This document shows positions 51,409 to 58,903 of a stretch of 64,000 bases of DNA, in pieces. The translations under genes were made by a program, and so were the position numbers. The notes under the pieces were generated by a model. It ran no database searches, had not been told where the DNA came from, and saw nothing but the letters and a program-made list of their open reading frames with translations. Position 1 is the stretch's first letter. Every line of letters starts with the position of its first letter. The DNA comes from CAZQBY01 sp964592405 [NCBI: uncultured archaeon] (GTDB lineage Archaea > Altiarchaeota > Altiarchaeia > JAFGQM01), in the NCBI GenBank assembly GCA_964592405.1, contig CAZQBY010000001.1, positions 18,459 to 82,458 of the forward strand, read 5' to 3'.

Positions 51409-52515
51409 TCATCCCAATCTAGGCTCGCACACTATATCGTATAGCTGACCCAGCCTTTTGACCATGACATCTAAGGAGTACTCTTTCTCCACCAGCTTCC
51501 TCCCATGTCTGGCAAGCTTCTTCCTCCTCTTCTTGTCCTCGATGAGCGCATCCACCTTCTCCGCCAGACCATTGGCGTCTCTTGGCTCTATCAGGAATTC
51601 GGGATCTATTACATCTTTAGCGATTCCTGTGTTGGTCGCTATACATGGTGTTCCAGAGGCGAGCGCCTCCAGCAGAACGATACCTTGGGTTTCCATCTCC
51701 GATGGCATAACAAACAAGTCAGCAGCTGCAAAAGCCTGCGGAATCAACTCATCTGGCAGATAGCCTGTGAAGATTATATTTGGCATGTCCCTGCACATTT
51801 TCCTAAGCTTCTCCTCGAGCTCTCCTCTGCCGGAAACAACAAAAACGGCATCAGATTTTGATTCTATAGCCGCGCGAAGGAAAGTTTGTGGGTCTTTCTT
51901 GTGCTCCAAACGCCCAGCAAAGAAGACCATCGGCCTGTCTGGTATTCCATAGCGGTCCCTGAATTGCTGGGAATCAATATCCGGGCTGAATTTTTTTATG
52001 TTAACCCCATTGGGTATTATCTCAATATGTCTTCCAAGCTTTCTTGCCTCCAGCTGGGTCTTCACCCATTCTGAGGTTGCAATAACAACATCACATTTTC
52101 TGTACAAATATATCAGATACTGCCATGTCGGCCATGTTAGCAACCTGCCACCTGCAGAGTCCAGGGGTACCAGTGCTCCGAAGATTGCAGCCGGATCAGT
52201 ATGGAAACTGCCTACCAATGGCTTTCCAAGCCTCTTTGAAATTTTTATTCCATAGTAAAACATCCCATAAGGAGTATGATTATGAATCAGGTCAAAGTCC
52301 CTTGCCTCTTTTTCCAGCCAGCCGGTGTTTAAGGCGATTTTATATTCGGGAAACAGAGGGAATGGAATACCTGATACCCCTGTCACGTCTGGATGCTTTA
52401 TTGGACCAAATATCTGGTCATCCCAACCTTTTTTTGTGTGGTGCAACCCATAGAGGATGGTGGCTATGCCGTTATTATGTGGAATATATGTATCCGTGAA
52501 GTTTGCAATTCTCAT
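51409..52515 (-). CDS. GT4-family glycosyltransferase
   Basis: 368 residues. GT-B fold: N-terminal MRIANFTDTYIPHNNGIAT and FDLIHNHTPYGMFY; nucleotide-sugar domain VFFAGRLEHKKDPQTFLRAA and PSEMETQGIVLLEALASGTP (EX7E). Cytosolic retaining transferase, likely building a lipid-linked or surface glycan. Last gene of the five-gene minus-strand glycan operon 56990-51409. Confidence 0.9.
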   Translation of the reverse strand: MRIANFTDTYIPHNNGIATILYGLHHTKKGWDDQIFGPIKHPDVTGVSGIPFPLFPEYKIALNTGWLEKEARDFDLIHNHTPYGMFYYGIKISKRLGKPLVGSFHTDPAAIFGALVPLDSAGGRLLTWPTWQYLIYLYRKCDVVIATSEWVKTQLEARKLGRHIEIIPNGVNIKKFSPDIDSQQFRDRYGIPDRPMVFFAGRLEHKKDPQTFLRAAIESKSDAVFVVSGRGELEEKLRKMCRDMPNIIFTGYLPDELIPQAFAAADLFVMPSEMETQGIVLLEALASGTPCIATNTGIAKDVIDPEFLIEPRDANGLAEKVDALIEDKKRRKKLARHGRKLVEKEYSLDVMVKRLGQLYDIVCEPRLG

Positions 52516-52520
52516 CTTTC

Positions 52521-53900
52521 TTACGCCACCTCATAGATTTGCGAATCCCCAGAGGAGAAGACAACCGTTCCAATCTCAGAAAATTTGTCTGTATCAAAGC
52601 CGTAATTCCAGACATCCCGCGCATCTACAACGACATAATCCACACCATATCTCCCCAATATGTTGCGCGCCTCTTCCGGATCGCTGGTTTTCAGCACATG
52701 ATACATTCTCTCCCATCTGGTGCTATCAGGTATGCATTCCAGAAACAAATCAAACTCCGTTCTTATTGAGGGAGACATTAGCAGTGTATTTATCGCTCCA
52801 GAGATCTCAGGATTTGCAAGCACTGTGCTGTCTCTAATATGATCCCTTATCCAGTAGATAACAGCCAAGTCATCATTCGAGAGGGCAGGCCTGACCATTG
52901 CCACGGCCAAGAAAGACATAACCAGCATCACCACCAACACAATTATAACATACCTCCTCTCAAGCCTTGCTTCAGGCAGTACAAAGCAGAGGCTAAAGCC
53001 AAAGAGCAGCAGTTGGTCATATGGATGCAGTTGTGGGAATATCAGAGAGAGCAGAAACCCCACAACAGCTAATCCCAATACCACCCTCCAAAACAACATA
53101 TAATCATCATTTCTTTTTCTGAGCCAATAAAGCAGGCCAAAGCCTATCAGAGTAACAAATGGGGCCATGATGAGGAGATAGCCCATGCCTGCGCTGGTCA
53201 CAGATGAGACTGCAGTTGACGGATCAAAACACTTACCTGCCCGACTGAATGATACCAACAACCAAGGGGATACCAGTCCGACACCAATGGTTATGATGAG
53301 TGCCGCATAGAGGAGGGAAAGCCTCCTGCCTCTTCCCAGCTTTATAAGGCTGAAGACTGTAATCACAGCCACTATTGTGAGGCTTATGAAATAGTTGAAG
53401 AGTATGCAAGTAGCCAGTATGCCGCCTCCCAGAATGTATCTGCCTCTGAGGAGACAATAGGCTATCAGTGGGAAGAGCAACAGGCCAAATATCTGCGGGC
53501 TGTCATAGGACTGCGCTGTTATTATCGGATTTAGGGCTGTGAAAGCAGCGCCCAGAACTGCAGCCTCTACGCTGCGGTATTTCCTTATCAGAAAGAAGAT
53601 AGGCAGGATAAGAAGTGCACTCGCCAGAGGCAGTATGTATTTTACCAGTTCAATAGCCGGGATTCCTGATATTATACTCGTATAACCCAACAACAGATGA
53701 TATAACGGCGGATACAGATGAGGTCTCCCTCCTGCTGCATAATCCCAAGATGGGACCCAGCCGGTTTCCGCCACAATCTGTCCTATGCGCGCGTGATATA
53801 TCGAATCAAAATTGACCAGAAAATCGTTGGTCAGTGGGGGGTATATCCGGATGCTCAGACTCAATAAAAACAGGCCTATGATAACATATCTAACCTTCAT
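52521..53900 (-). CDS. Polytopic GT-C-like glycosyltransferase (PMT/STT3-like)
   Basis: 459 residues from the ATG at 53900 (MKVRYVIIGLFLLSLSIRIY), which overlaps the preceding stop by 11 nt; an ATG five codons earlier is possible. About eleven helices. The first luminal loop has FDSIYHARIGQIVAETG and WDYAAGGRPHLYPPLYHLL, like GT-C enzymes. The C-terminal soluble part has VIYWIRDHIRDSTVLANPEI and RYGVDYVVVDARD. Transfers sugar from a lipid-phosphate donor across the membrane. The WWDYG motif of AglB is not seen, so I do not call it oligosaccharyltransferase. Confidence 0.82.
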   Translation of the reverse strand: MKVRYVIIGLFLLSLSIRIYPPLTNDFLVNFDSIYHARIGQIVAETGWVPSWDYAAGGRPHLYPPLYHLLLGYTSIISGIPAIELVKYILPLASALLILPIFFLIRKYRSVEAAVLGAAFTALNPIITAQSYDSPQIFGLLLFPLIAYCLLRGRYILGGGILATCILFNYFISLTIVAVITVFSLIKLGRGRRLSLLYAALIITIGVGLVSPWLLVSFSRAGKCFDPSTAVSSVTSAGMGYLLIMAPFVTLIGFGLLYWLRKRNDDYMLFWRVVLGLAVVGFLLSLIFPQLHPYDQLLLFGFSLCFVLPEARLERRYVIIVLVVMLVMSFLAVAMVRPALSNDDLAVIYWIRDHIRDSTVLANPEISGAINTLLMSPSIRTEFDLFLECIPDSTRWERMYHVLKTSDPEEARNILGRYGVDYVVVDARDVWNYGFDTDKFSEIGTVVFSSGDSQIYEVA

Positions 53901-54891
53901 TGAGAACCACCTCATAGACTTCTTTTAACTGCATGCCCACCTTCTCTAGGGAATGCTCCTTCACACTCTCCAGCCCATTCCTGATCAGGCGTTTCCTCAT
54001 GTTGCCATCCTCAATCAGTTGTCTTAGATAATCCTCAAATTCCTCATCAGTTTTCGCTCGTAGGCAGTCTTTTCCATCACGAGTCCAGTCGCGAAAGACA
54101 GGCAGATCGCGTATCAAAACAGGTCGCCCCATAGCCCAAGCCTCCAGTATGACTATGCCCTGCGTCTCTGCAAGCGATGGAAAAAAGAATATGTCTCCTG
54201 CTGAATAGGCTGCTACTATATTATTGACATAACCAGTAAACCTGACGTTATCCGGCTTGCTTTCTAGGGCTTCATCCAGCTCCTTGTTTCTGGCCAGACC
54301 TCCCCTGAAAACATTGCCAAACCATATGAACTGGTTCTCAAAACTCCGTGCCACTTCTATGAACGTTCTGACACCCTTTCGCATGAAGACATGACCCACG
54401 GAGAAGGGAACCATGCCTTCCATCCCGTATCTCTCCCTGTATTCCTGCCTTTCTCTTTTGCTAAACCTGAATCTGTCCAGGTCAACACCATTGCTCACAG
54501 TTGTTATTGACTGTTTCAGCCCGTATTTCTTAAGCTGGTTTTTTGTGTATTCGCTGGGACAAATTATATGATCAGCCTGACCATAAAAGAATTTGAGATA
54601 TCTCTTGAAAACCGGAGCCAGTGTGTTACTCATAACAAAGCTGTTACGGGTATCCTCCTCCAGTGTGTGGGCATGTATGATAACCTTTCTGCCCTTCTCT
54701 TTGGCTAGTTTGGTGTAGAACAGGGATTTTGGAAATATGGTATTTATATGGAGGATATCATAATCATCCAGCGGGTTTGTAGTGTATTCCACCCCGGCCT
54801 TTTCCAATGCCTTTTTTTGTCTCTCCAGTGCTACCCCTATGCCGCTTCTTCTCAGCAGCAGATTGCCCTCAAGATACAGGCACACCCTCAT
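53890..54891 (-). CDS. GT4-family glycosyltransferase
   Basis: 333 residues, shorter than its paralogues. YDILHINTIFPKSLFYTKLA, HIICPSEYTKNQLKKYGL, VSNGVDLDRFRFSKRERQEY, and FFPSLAETQGIVILEAWAMG (EX7E). Overlaps both neighbours (11 and 23 nt). Confidence 0.9.
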   Translation of the reverse strand: MRVCLYLEGNLLLRRSGIGVALERQKKALEKAGVEYTTNPLDDYDILHINTIFPKSLFYTKLAKEKGRKVIIHAHTLEEDTRNSFVMSNTLAPVFKRYLKFFYGQADHIICPSEYTKNQLKKYGLKQSITTVSNGVDLDRFRFSKRERQEYRERYGMEGMVPFSVGHVFMRKGVRTFIEVARSFENQFIWFGNVFRGGLARNKELDEALESKPDNVRFTGYVNNIVAAYSAGDIFFFPSLAETQGIVILEAWAMGRPVLIRDLPVFRDWTRDGKDCLRAKTDEEFEDYLRQLIEDGNMRKRLIRNGLESVKEHSLEKVGMQLKEVYEVVLNEG

Positions 54892-55987
54892 TTTCTAAAT
54901 CCTCATAAATCCTCACAAGCTTTTTGATAGTATTCTCAATACTGTGCTTCCTTGCATGTTTTTTTGAGGACGATTTTAATCTTCTGAGATTCCTGTAGGA
55001 CATCTCTACTTTTGTCTTTAAGTCGCTCAGATCTCCGGGTTTGTAGTGGTAACCATTAACTCCAGCCTCTATGGTTGTCTTTAGAGCCATTGCATCAGCA
55101 CCCACTGCCGGCGTTCCACAGGCGTTTGCCTCTAAAACTACGAGTCCTTCTGTTTCAGCTGTGGAAGGCAATATCAGAAGATCCAGACAGGAATAAAACT
55201 CCGGTAGCCGGTTCCTCGGAAGAAAACCAAGAAAGCGGACGTTTTTCTTTCCCTCCGCAAGTTTCTTGTACTCTTCATGCTGTTTGCCCCCGCCGACTAT
55301 CAGAATTGTTCCGTCAAATTCGTCAGCAAAATTTATTAAATCCTCCAGACGCTTCTCCCAGGAGTGCCTGCCGGCGAATCCGATAATCCTACCGTCTGGA
55401 ATATCATAGTCACTTTTGAACTGGTCCGTTCTCGTCTCTTTGAAGAAGTCAGTGTCTATTCCATTTGAAAATGCTATTGTTTTGGAGATGTATCTGCCAA
55501 GACGCTCCCTGAGCAGATTTATCAGAACAGGGGATGGAGCAGTTATCAGCTGGCATCTCTCAAGAAGCTCCTTCTCATATCGGTAATAAAATACCTTGAG
55601 TGATGCTTCTACCAAGGGGTTGGAGCTTATCTGCCTGATATAGAGGTCGGGGGGAGTATGGTAGGTCAGCACCCGCGGCACCCTCTGCTTCCTAGCCACG
55701 GCCAGCCCGAGAGTTGCCATGGTGACGAAGCCGTGGAGGTGAACCATCTCCAAATTTTTTTCTATCTTCTTGAAGGAGGGCAGGCCTATCCTGTATCCCT
55801 CATAGAAGAAGAACGGAATGGAGGGGAGCGGAATCTCGTTATGCTGGGGTTTGTAACCCTCATCCTTTGGATAATAAAGGAAGACCTCATGACCCAGCTT
55901 CTCCAGCTCCCGCTTCCAGAGGCTGACCGTGTAGGTAACGCCGTTTATCTGCGGAAAATATGTGTCTGTGAAGAAGCCTATTTTCAT
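54869..55987 (-). CDS. GT4-family glycosyltransferase
   Basis: 372 residues. MKIGFFTDTYFPQINGVTYT, HLHGFVTMATLGLAVARKQR, IAFSNGIDTDFFKE, GRIIGFAGRHSWEKRLEDLI and PSTAETEGLVVLEANACGTP. Close to diacylglycerol or phosphatidylinositol glycosyltransferases in overall look. It is 13 nt downstream of the GlcNAc-1-P transferase-like gene. Confidence 0.91.
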   Translation of the reverse strand: MKIGFFTDTYFPQINGVTYTVSLWKRELEKLGHEVFLYYPKDEGYKPQHNEIPLPSIPFFFYEGYRIGLPSFKKIEKNLEMVHLHGFVTMATLGLAVARKQRVPRVLTYHTPPDLYIRQISSNPLVEASLKVFYYRYEKELLERCQLITAPSPVLINLLRERLGRYISKTIAFSNGIDTDFFKETRTDQFKSDYDIPDGRIIGFAGRHSWEKRLEDLINFADEFDGTILIVGGGKQHEEYKKLAEGKKNVRFLGFLPRNRLPEFYSCLDLLILPSTAETEGLVVLEANACGTPAVGADAMALKTTIEAGVNGYHYKPGDLSDLKTKVEMSYRNLRRLKSSSKKHARKHSIENTIKKLVRIYEDLENEGVPVS

Positions 55988-56000
55988 CTTAAAACATCCC

Positions 56001-56990
56001 CTAAATTATCTTTAAGAGAATGTAAAGCAAGGTCCAGAAGAGAGTGTTGTTGATTACTATCACGAGTATCTTTCGCGAGAGCGCCTTCTCGGTCATCGGC
56101 CCCAGCTTGCTTATGATGAGCTTGGCGAAATCCAGTTTGCCCGATTTGGGGACGTGCAACCTGCCGTCTTTCAAAACGTAGGGTCTCTCCTTCTTCTGGC
56201 TCATGTCCTCCGGATTGGTCTTCAGCTTGAGCAGTATGTCATATATGTGGGGCGCGAACAGCCCTAGGGCCAGATACCACTGATCTATGAAGAGGACCAT
56301 GCAGCCGGCGAAGGCACCGAAGAGGAGTGTGCCGCTGTCGCCGGGGAAGATGCGTGCAGGATAGCGGTTGAAATAAAATAATCCTCCTGCGGCCCCAACC
56401 ATTATCAGACCGAGGATTATAAGCGTGTCAGTATAAATGCGGGAGAAGGTAACCATGATTGTCAGACCTGCCAGCACTATCGTGGAGGATCCTGTCTCCC
56501 AGCCGTTGAGTCCGGCAAAGGAGTTGAACAGCGATGCTGTTGCAAGGATAAGGAAGCTCCCCAAGACCATATAAAGATACAACCCTATACCGCATTCGTT
56601 GATAACCGACGGGAGCACCAGATATGTGAAGGGCAGGGTAAAAATGAAGAGAACAATCGCGCGATTGACAACATATTTTGTCCACCTCTCCTCTCTCTTG
56701 AACAGCCGAAAGCCGTCATCAAAAAAGCCTATTGCGGCAAAGCATGTAGTGGTAAACAGAAATACGTATGCCAGCGGATTTATAACCTCAAAATGTACCA
56801 ACAGCAGGACGGGTATCCATATTCCGGGCAGGATGAGTATGCCACCGGATTCGGGAATGCGGGGTTTATCCCCTTTGTTTATATCCACGCCACTGATACC
56901 AAAAGACAGCATCCTGTCCTTCAGCAGCCGGATCAGGATCAGTACCAGCACAAAAGGGACAGCGAATACTAGGGGGTATGTCCACTCCAT
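56001..56990 (-). CDS. MraY/WecA/Alg7-type UDP-GlcNAc-1-phosphate transferase (GT-family 4 polytopic)
   Basis: 329 residues, about ten helices. Catalytic loops: KPRIPESGGILILPG, AIGFFDDGFRLFKREERWTK (FDD), LNSFAGLNGWETGSSTIVLA (NxxNxxDGxxG-like) and RIFPGDSGTLLFGAFAGC (PGDSG). It transfers a sugar-1-phosphate to dolichyl/polyprenyl phosphate, the first step of lipid-linked glycan synthesis. First gene of the glycan operon. Confidence 0.9.
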   Translation of the reverse strand: MEWTYPLVFAVPFVLVLILIRLLKDRMLSFGISGVDINKGDKPRIPESGGILILPGIWIPVLLLVHFEVINPLAYVFLFTTTCFAAIGFFDDGFRLFKREERWTKYVVNRAIVLFIFTLPFTYLVLPSVINECGIGLYLYMVLGSFLILATASLFNSFAGLNGWETGSSTIVLAGLTIMVTFSRIYTDTLIILGLIMVGAAGGLFYFNRYPARIFPGDSGTLLFGAFAGCMVLFIDQWYLALGLFAPHIYDILLKLKTNPEDMSQKKERPYVLKDGRLHVPKSGKLDFAKLIISKLGPMTEKALSRKILVIVINNTLFWTLLYILLKII

Positions 56991-57024
56991 GGTTTTGCCT
57001 TATGTCATTATACTCTTCCAAAAA

Positions 57025-58167
57025 TCATTTCATAAGCTCCCTCAGGAGTATTGTCGCATAGGTGCCAGGAGGGAGAACAAATCTTACCTTTATGTTAGAA
57101 TCTTCTTTATTAAAACCAAGAATCATGAAGTCGCTGAACTTGGCAAGACTGCTCCGCATTTCCCCCTCCATGGCCATCTCAGGCATGGAGGGAACCCGAA
57201 ACTGTCCTTTGTGGATTTCTTCTCTTTTGAGTATCTCTTCTGTAACGTTATCTAGTGGTGTAGTATAACCAACAAGCGGTAGCTCTTTTGGCATTTCTCC
57301 AGACCTAAGGTATTCGCTTAATGCAAGATTGAATATATACCCCTGATATGCATGGATAAACATTAGTCTCAGCTTCTTCGGAAGAACCCGCAATGCGCCG
57401 ATGTAGTCTGTAGGCGTTTTTGCCAGATGATTCAATACACTTTTCTCAAAGCCCAGATAGTTGGGGAACTCTTCAAAGGCTTTCTTAAAGTCTCCTGTTT
57501 CCCTCAGCCTTTCCCTGACTGTGGTGGCTTCCTCCGGCTCGTTGCCAGTATCACAGAGAAATGACATGACAGCCTCCTTGAACTCGCCCCCGAGTATATG
57601 CCGGCCTACAAGATGGTTGTTGAGCCGCAGACCAAAGCGTTGCGTGCCGAAGAAGTTGGGCATCTTTCCATCCAGTTGCCTGATGGTTTTCTTTACAAGC
57701 TTGTCAGCATTTTTTGCAACATCGTGGATGATGACCGTAAACCGGTTTCCCTTAAGCATCCCAAGATTGACCGGTCCATCCGAAACGGAAAAGTCGCGCA
57801 GGATTATGTCCCTAATGTGCACTCCTTCTAACCTCTCTTTCGGCACTTTCCATATGGAAACCCTCTGTGCACTGACTGACCGGCGGTCTTTCGTCCCGGC
57901 AAATTTCAGTCGTTTGTGGGAGACTCCGCATGCGCGTGCAATGGCCTTAACTGCACGCATGGTGTCCCAGTTGGTCTTCTCCAGCGTGAAGTGGGTGTAA
58001 TCTCCCTGAGTGTCCTTAAAGCACTGGTTTTTACCCACCTCCAGAATAACTCCCCCAGGGGTTATCTCCTCAACAATAAAATCTCTGGGCTCCCTCTTTA
58101 AGGTCCCGCCTATGCCCTTGGTTTTTGATAAATATGCGAGCAGTCCTACCCTCTCATCAGTGGACAT
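57025..58167 (-). CDS. truD: tRNA pseudouridine(13) synthase TruD
   Basis: 380 residues. Catalytic Asp94 in KFAGTKDRRSVSAQRVS; further LGMLKGNRFTVIIHDVAKNA and FFGTQRFGLRLNNHLVGRHI. Converts U13 in some tRNAs. The start overlaps the upstream zinc-ribbon gene by 11 nt; the two probably share a transcript. Confidence 0.94.
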   Translation of the reverse strand: MSTDERVGLLAYLSKTKGIGGTLKREPRDFIVEEITPGGVILEVGKNQCFKDTQGDYTHFTLEKTNWDTMRAVKAIARACGVSHKRLKFAGTKDRRSVSAQRVSIWKVPKERLEGVHIRDIILRDFSVSDGPVNLGMLKGNRFTVIIHDVAKNADKLVKKTIRQLDGKMPNFFGTQRFGLRLNNHLVGRHILGGEFKEAVMSFLCDTGNEPEEATTVRERLRETGDFKKAFEEFPNYLGFEKSVLNHLAKTPTDYIGALRVLPKKLRLMFIHAYQGYIFNLALSEYLRSGEMPKELPLVGYTTPLDNVTEEILKREEIHKGQFRVPSMPEMAMEGEMRSSLAKFSDFMILGFNKEDSNIKVRFVLPPGTYATILLRELMK

Positions 58168-58405
58168 CTCTGGTATCTGGGTTTCTGAGATTGATATAGA
58201 TGCCCTTCTTCAGACACTCCTTACAGAAGTATTGATTATCGCAATCAATAAGGATTGCTTCATCCCCTGATGTAACCTGCTCTATGATTGCCCTCACATA
58301 GCTGCTCCCCTTGCCGAGAACCCTTCCACAATTGGAGCAGTATTCCTTTATCTCTGTCAGGCTTTCGGGCAGCTGGGCCATTTCCGATTTATTTAGAGAG
58401 GGCAT
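58157..58405 (-). CDS. Small zinc-ribbon protein
   Basis: 82 residues. Two CxxC pairs, YCSNCGRVLG and FCKECLKKG, make a single zinc ribbon; the rest is beta-rich (VRAIIEQVTSGDEAILIDCD). Coupled to truD. The first 8 residues may be untranslated, since a second ATG (MAQLPESL) follows. Role unknown. Confidence 0.78.
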   Translation of the reverse strand: MPSLNKSEMAQLPESLTEIKEYCSNCGRVLGKGSSYVRAIIEQVTSGDEAILIDCDNQYFCKECLKKGIYINLRNPDTRDVH

Positions 58406-58517
58406 ATTAAAAAACCTTTCTTTATAAACAAGGATGTTAAAGAGGAAAAGAATAAAAACCTCTTTAATGCGCCTTAAAAAGCTTTGCTATTCCGTTACTT
58501 TTCACCGGTGACAAGGA

Positions 58518-58572
58518 GTTACACTACACTTAAATGCTTTTTCGTTTTCGCACTCTTTTTATGTAGTGTAAC
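58518..58572. repeat. Inverted pair of GTTACACTACA elements
   Basis: GTTACACTACA (58518-58528) and its exact complement TGTAGTGTAAC (58562-58572) bracket a T-rich 33-nt segment. Each copy is followed, in its own direction, by an A/T-rich box (CTTAAATG; TAAAAAGA). It could be two facing promoters, an operator pair for a dimer, or an 11-bp RNA hairpin. The region 58406-58665 has no gene. Confidence 0.7.
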
Positions 58573-58594
58573 ACAAAATATCCCGCTTCAGATA

Positions 58595-58624
58595 GGCAAG
58601 TTGCTTATCCAAGCACCGCTCGCC
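58595..58624 (+). other. CTTAT-loop hairpin upstream of tRNA-Thr
   Basis: GGCAAG and CTCGCC (one A-C mismatch) enclose TTGCTTATCCAAGCACCG, with TTG/CAA pairing around CTTATC. Same plan and flank (AATATCCC upstream) as the element before tRNA-Trp. Confidence 0.45.
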
Positions 58625-58665
58625 CGAGTTAAGCGCGAGCATAATCCAAGCGAAATGAGCCGCTT

Positions 58666-58860
58666 GCCTCCGTAGCTCAGTCTGGTAGAGCGCGTCCTTG
58701 GTAGAGCCCCTTTCTTCAAAAGAAAGGTGCGCGAGGTTCGCGAAAGCGAACCTGCGCCCAAGTTCACAAAAGTGAACTTCGGGCTTCACCCCCAAAGAAC
58801 GGGGTGCTGTGGAAACAGCCAATGAGGACGAGGTCGCGGGTTCGGATCCCGCCGGGGGCT
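58666..58860 (+). tRNA. tRNA-Thr(GGU) with 121-nt intron
   Basis: Acceptor GCCTCCG/CGGGGGC, D arm GCTC/GAGC, anticodon stem CGTCC/GGACG, loop T-T-GGT-A, T arm GCGGG-TTCGGAT-CCCGC, discriminator U as is usual for archaeal tRNA-Thr. The intron is 58704-58824. TTGG (32-35) pairs with CCAA; bulges TAG and TGA complete a textbook BHB. The intron is mostly the hairpin-array module shared with tRNA-Trp plus a CTGT-GGAA-ACAG hairpin. Confidence 0.95.
58707..58806 (+). repeat. Intron hairpin-array module, copy in tRNA-Thr
   Basis: Same order of hairpins as at 51082-51186: CCTTTCTT/AAGAAAGG, GGTTCGC-GAAA-GCGAACC with GCGC flanks, AAGTTCAC-AAAA-GTGAACTT with GCCC/GGGC flanks, CACCCC/GGGGTG. Differences are confined to the first and last hairpins, and stem changes there are compensated, so the RNA structure is kept. 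Confidence 0.85.
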
Positions 58861-58869
58861 TTCCGTTAT

Positions 58870-58903
58870 TCTTGGCTTAGCTTGAGCCCCCGGCTTATGT
58901 CAG
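58870..58903 (+). other. Truncated trailer element after tRNA-Thr
   Basis: TTCTTGGCTTAGC and CCCGGCTTATGTCAG are both identical to blocks of the tRNA-Arg trailer, but the 3' half (TAAGCGAGG) is missing. The end overlaps the stop codon of the convergent wHTH-type gene. Confidence 0.5.

Noticed and set aside
51104-51448. 114-codon open frame across tRNA-Trp and its flank
   Set aside because: It lies inside the tRNA and intron hairpins; the codon content comes from the structured RNA, not a protein.
52521-53900. Oligosaccharyltransferase AglB
   Set aside because: The WWDYG motif is not present in the C-terminal domain; only a general GT-C look remains.
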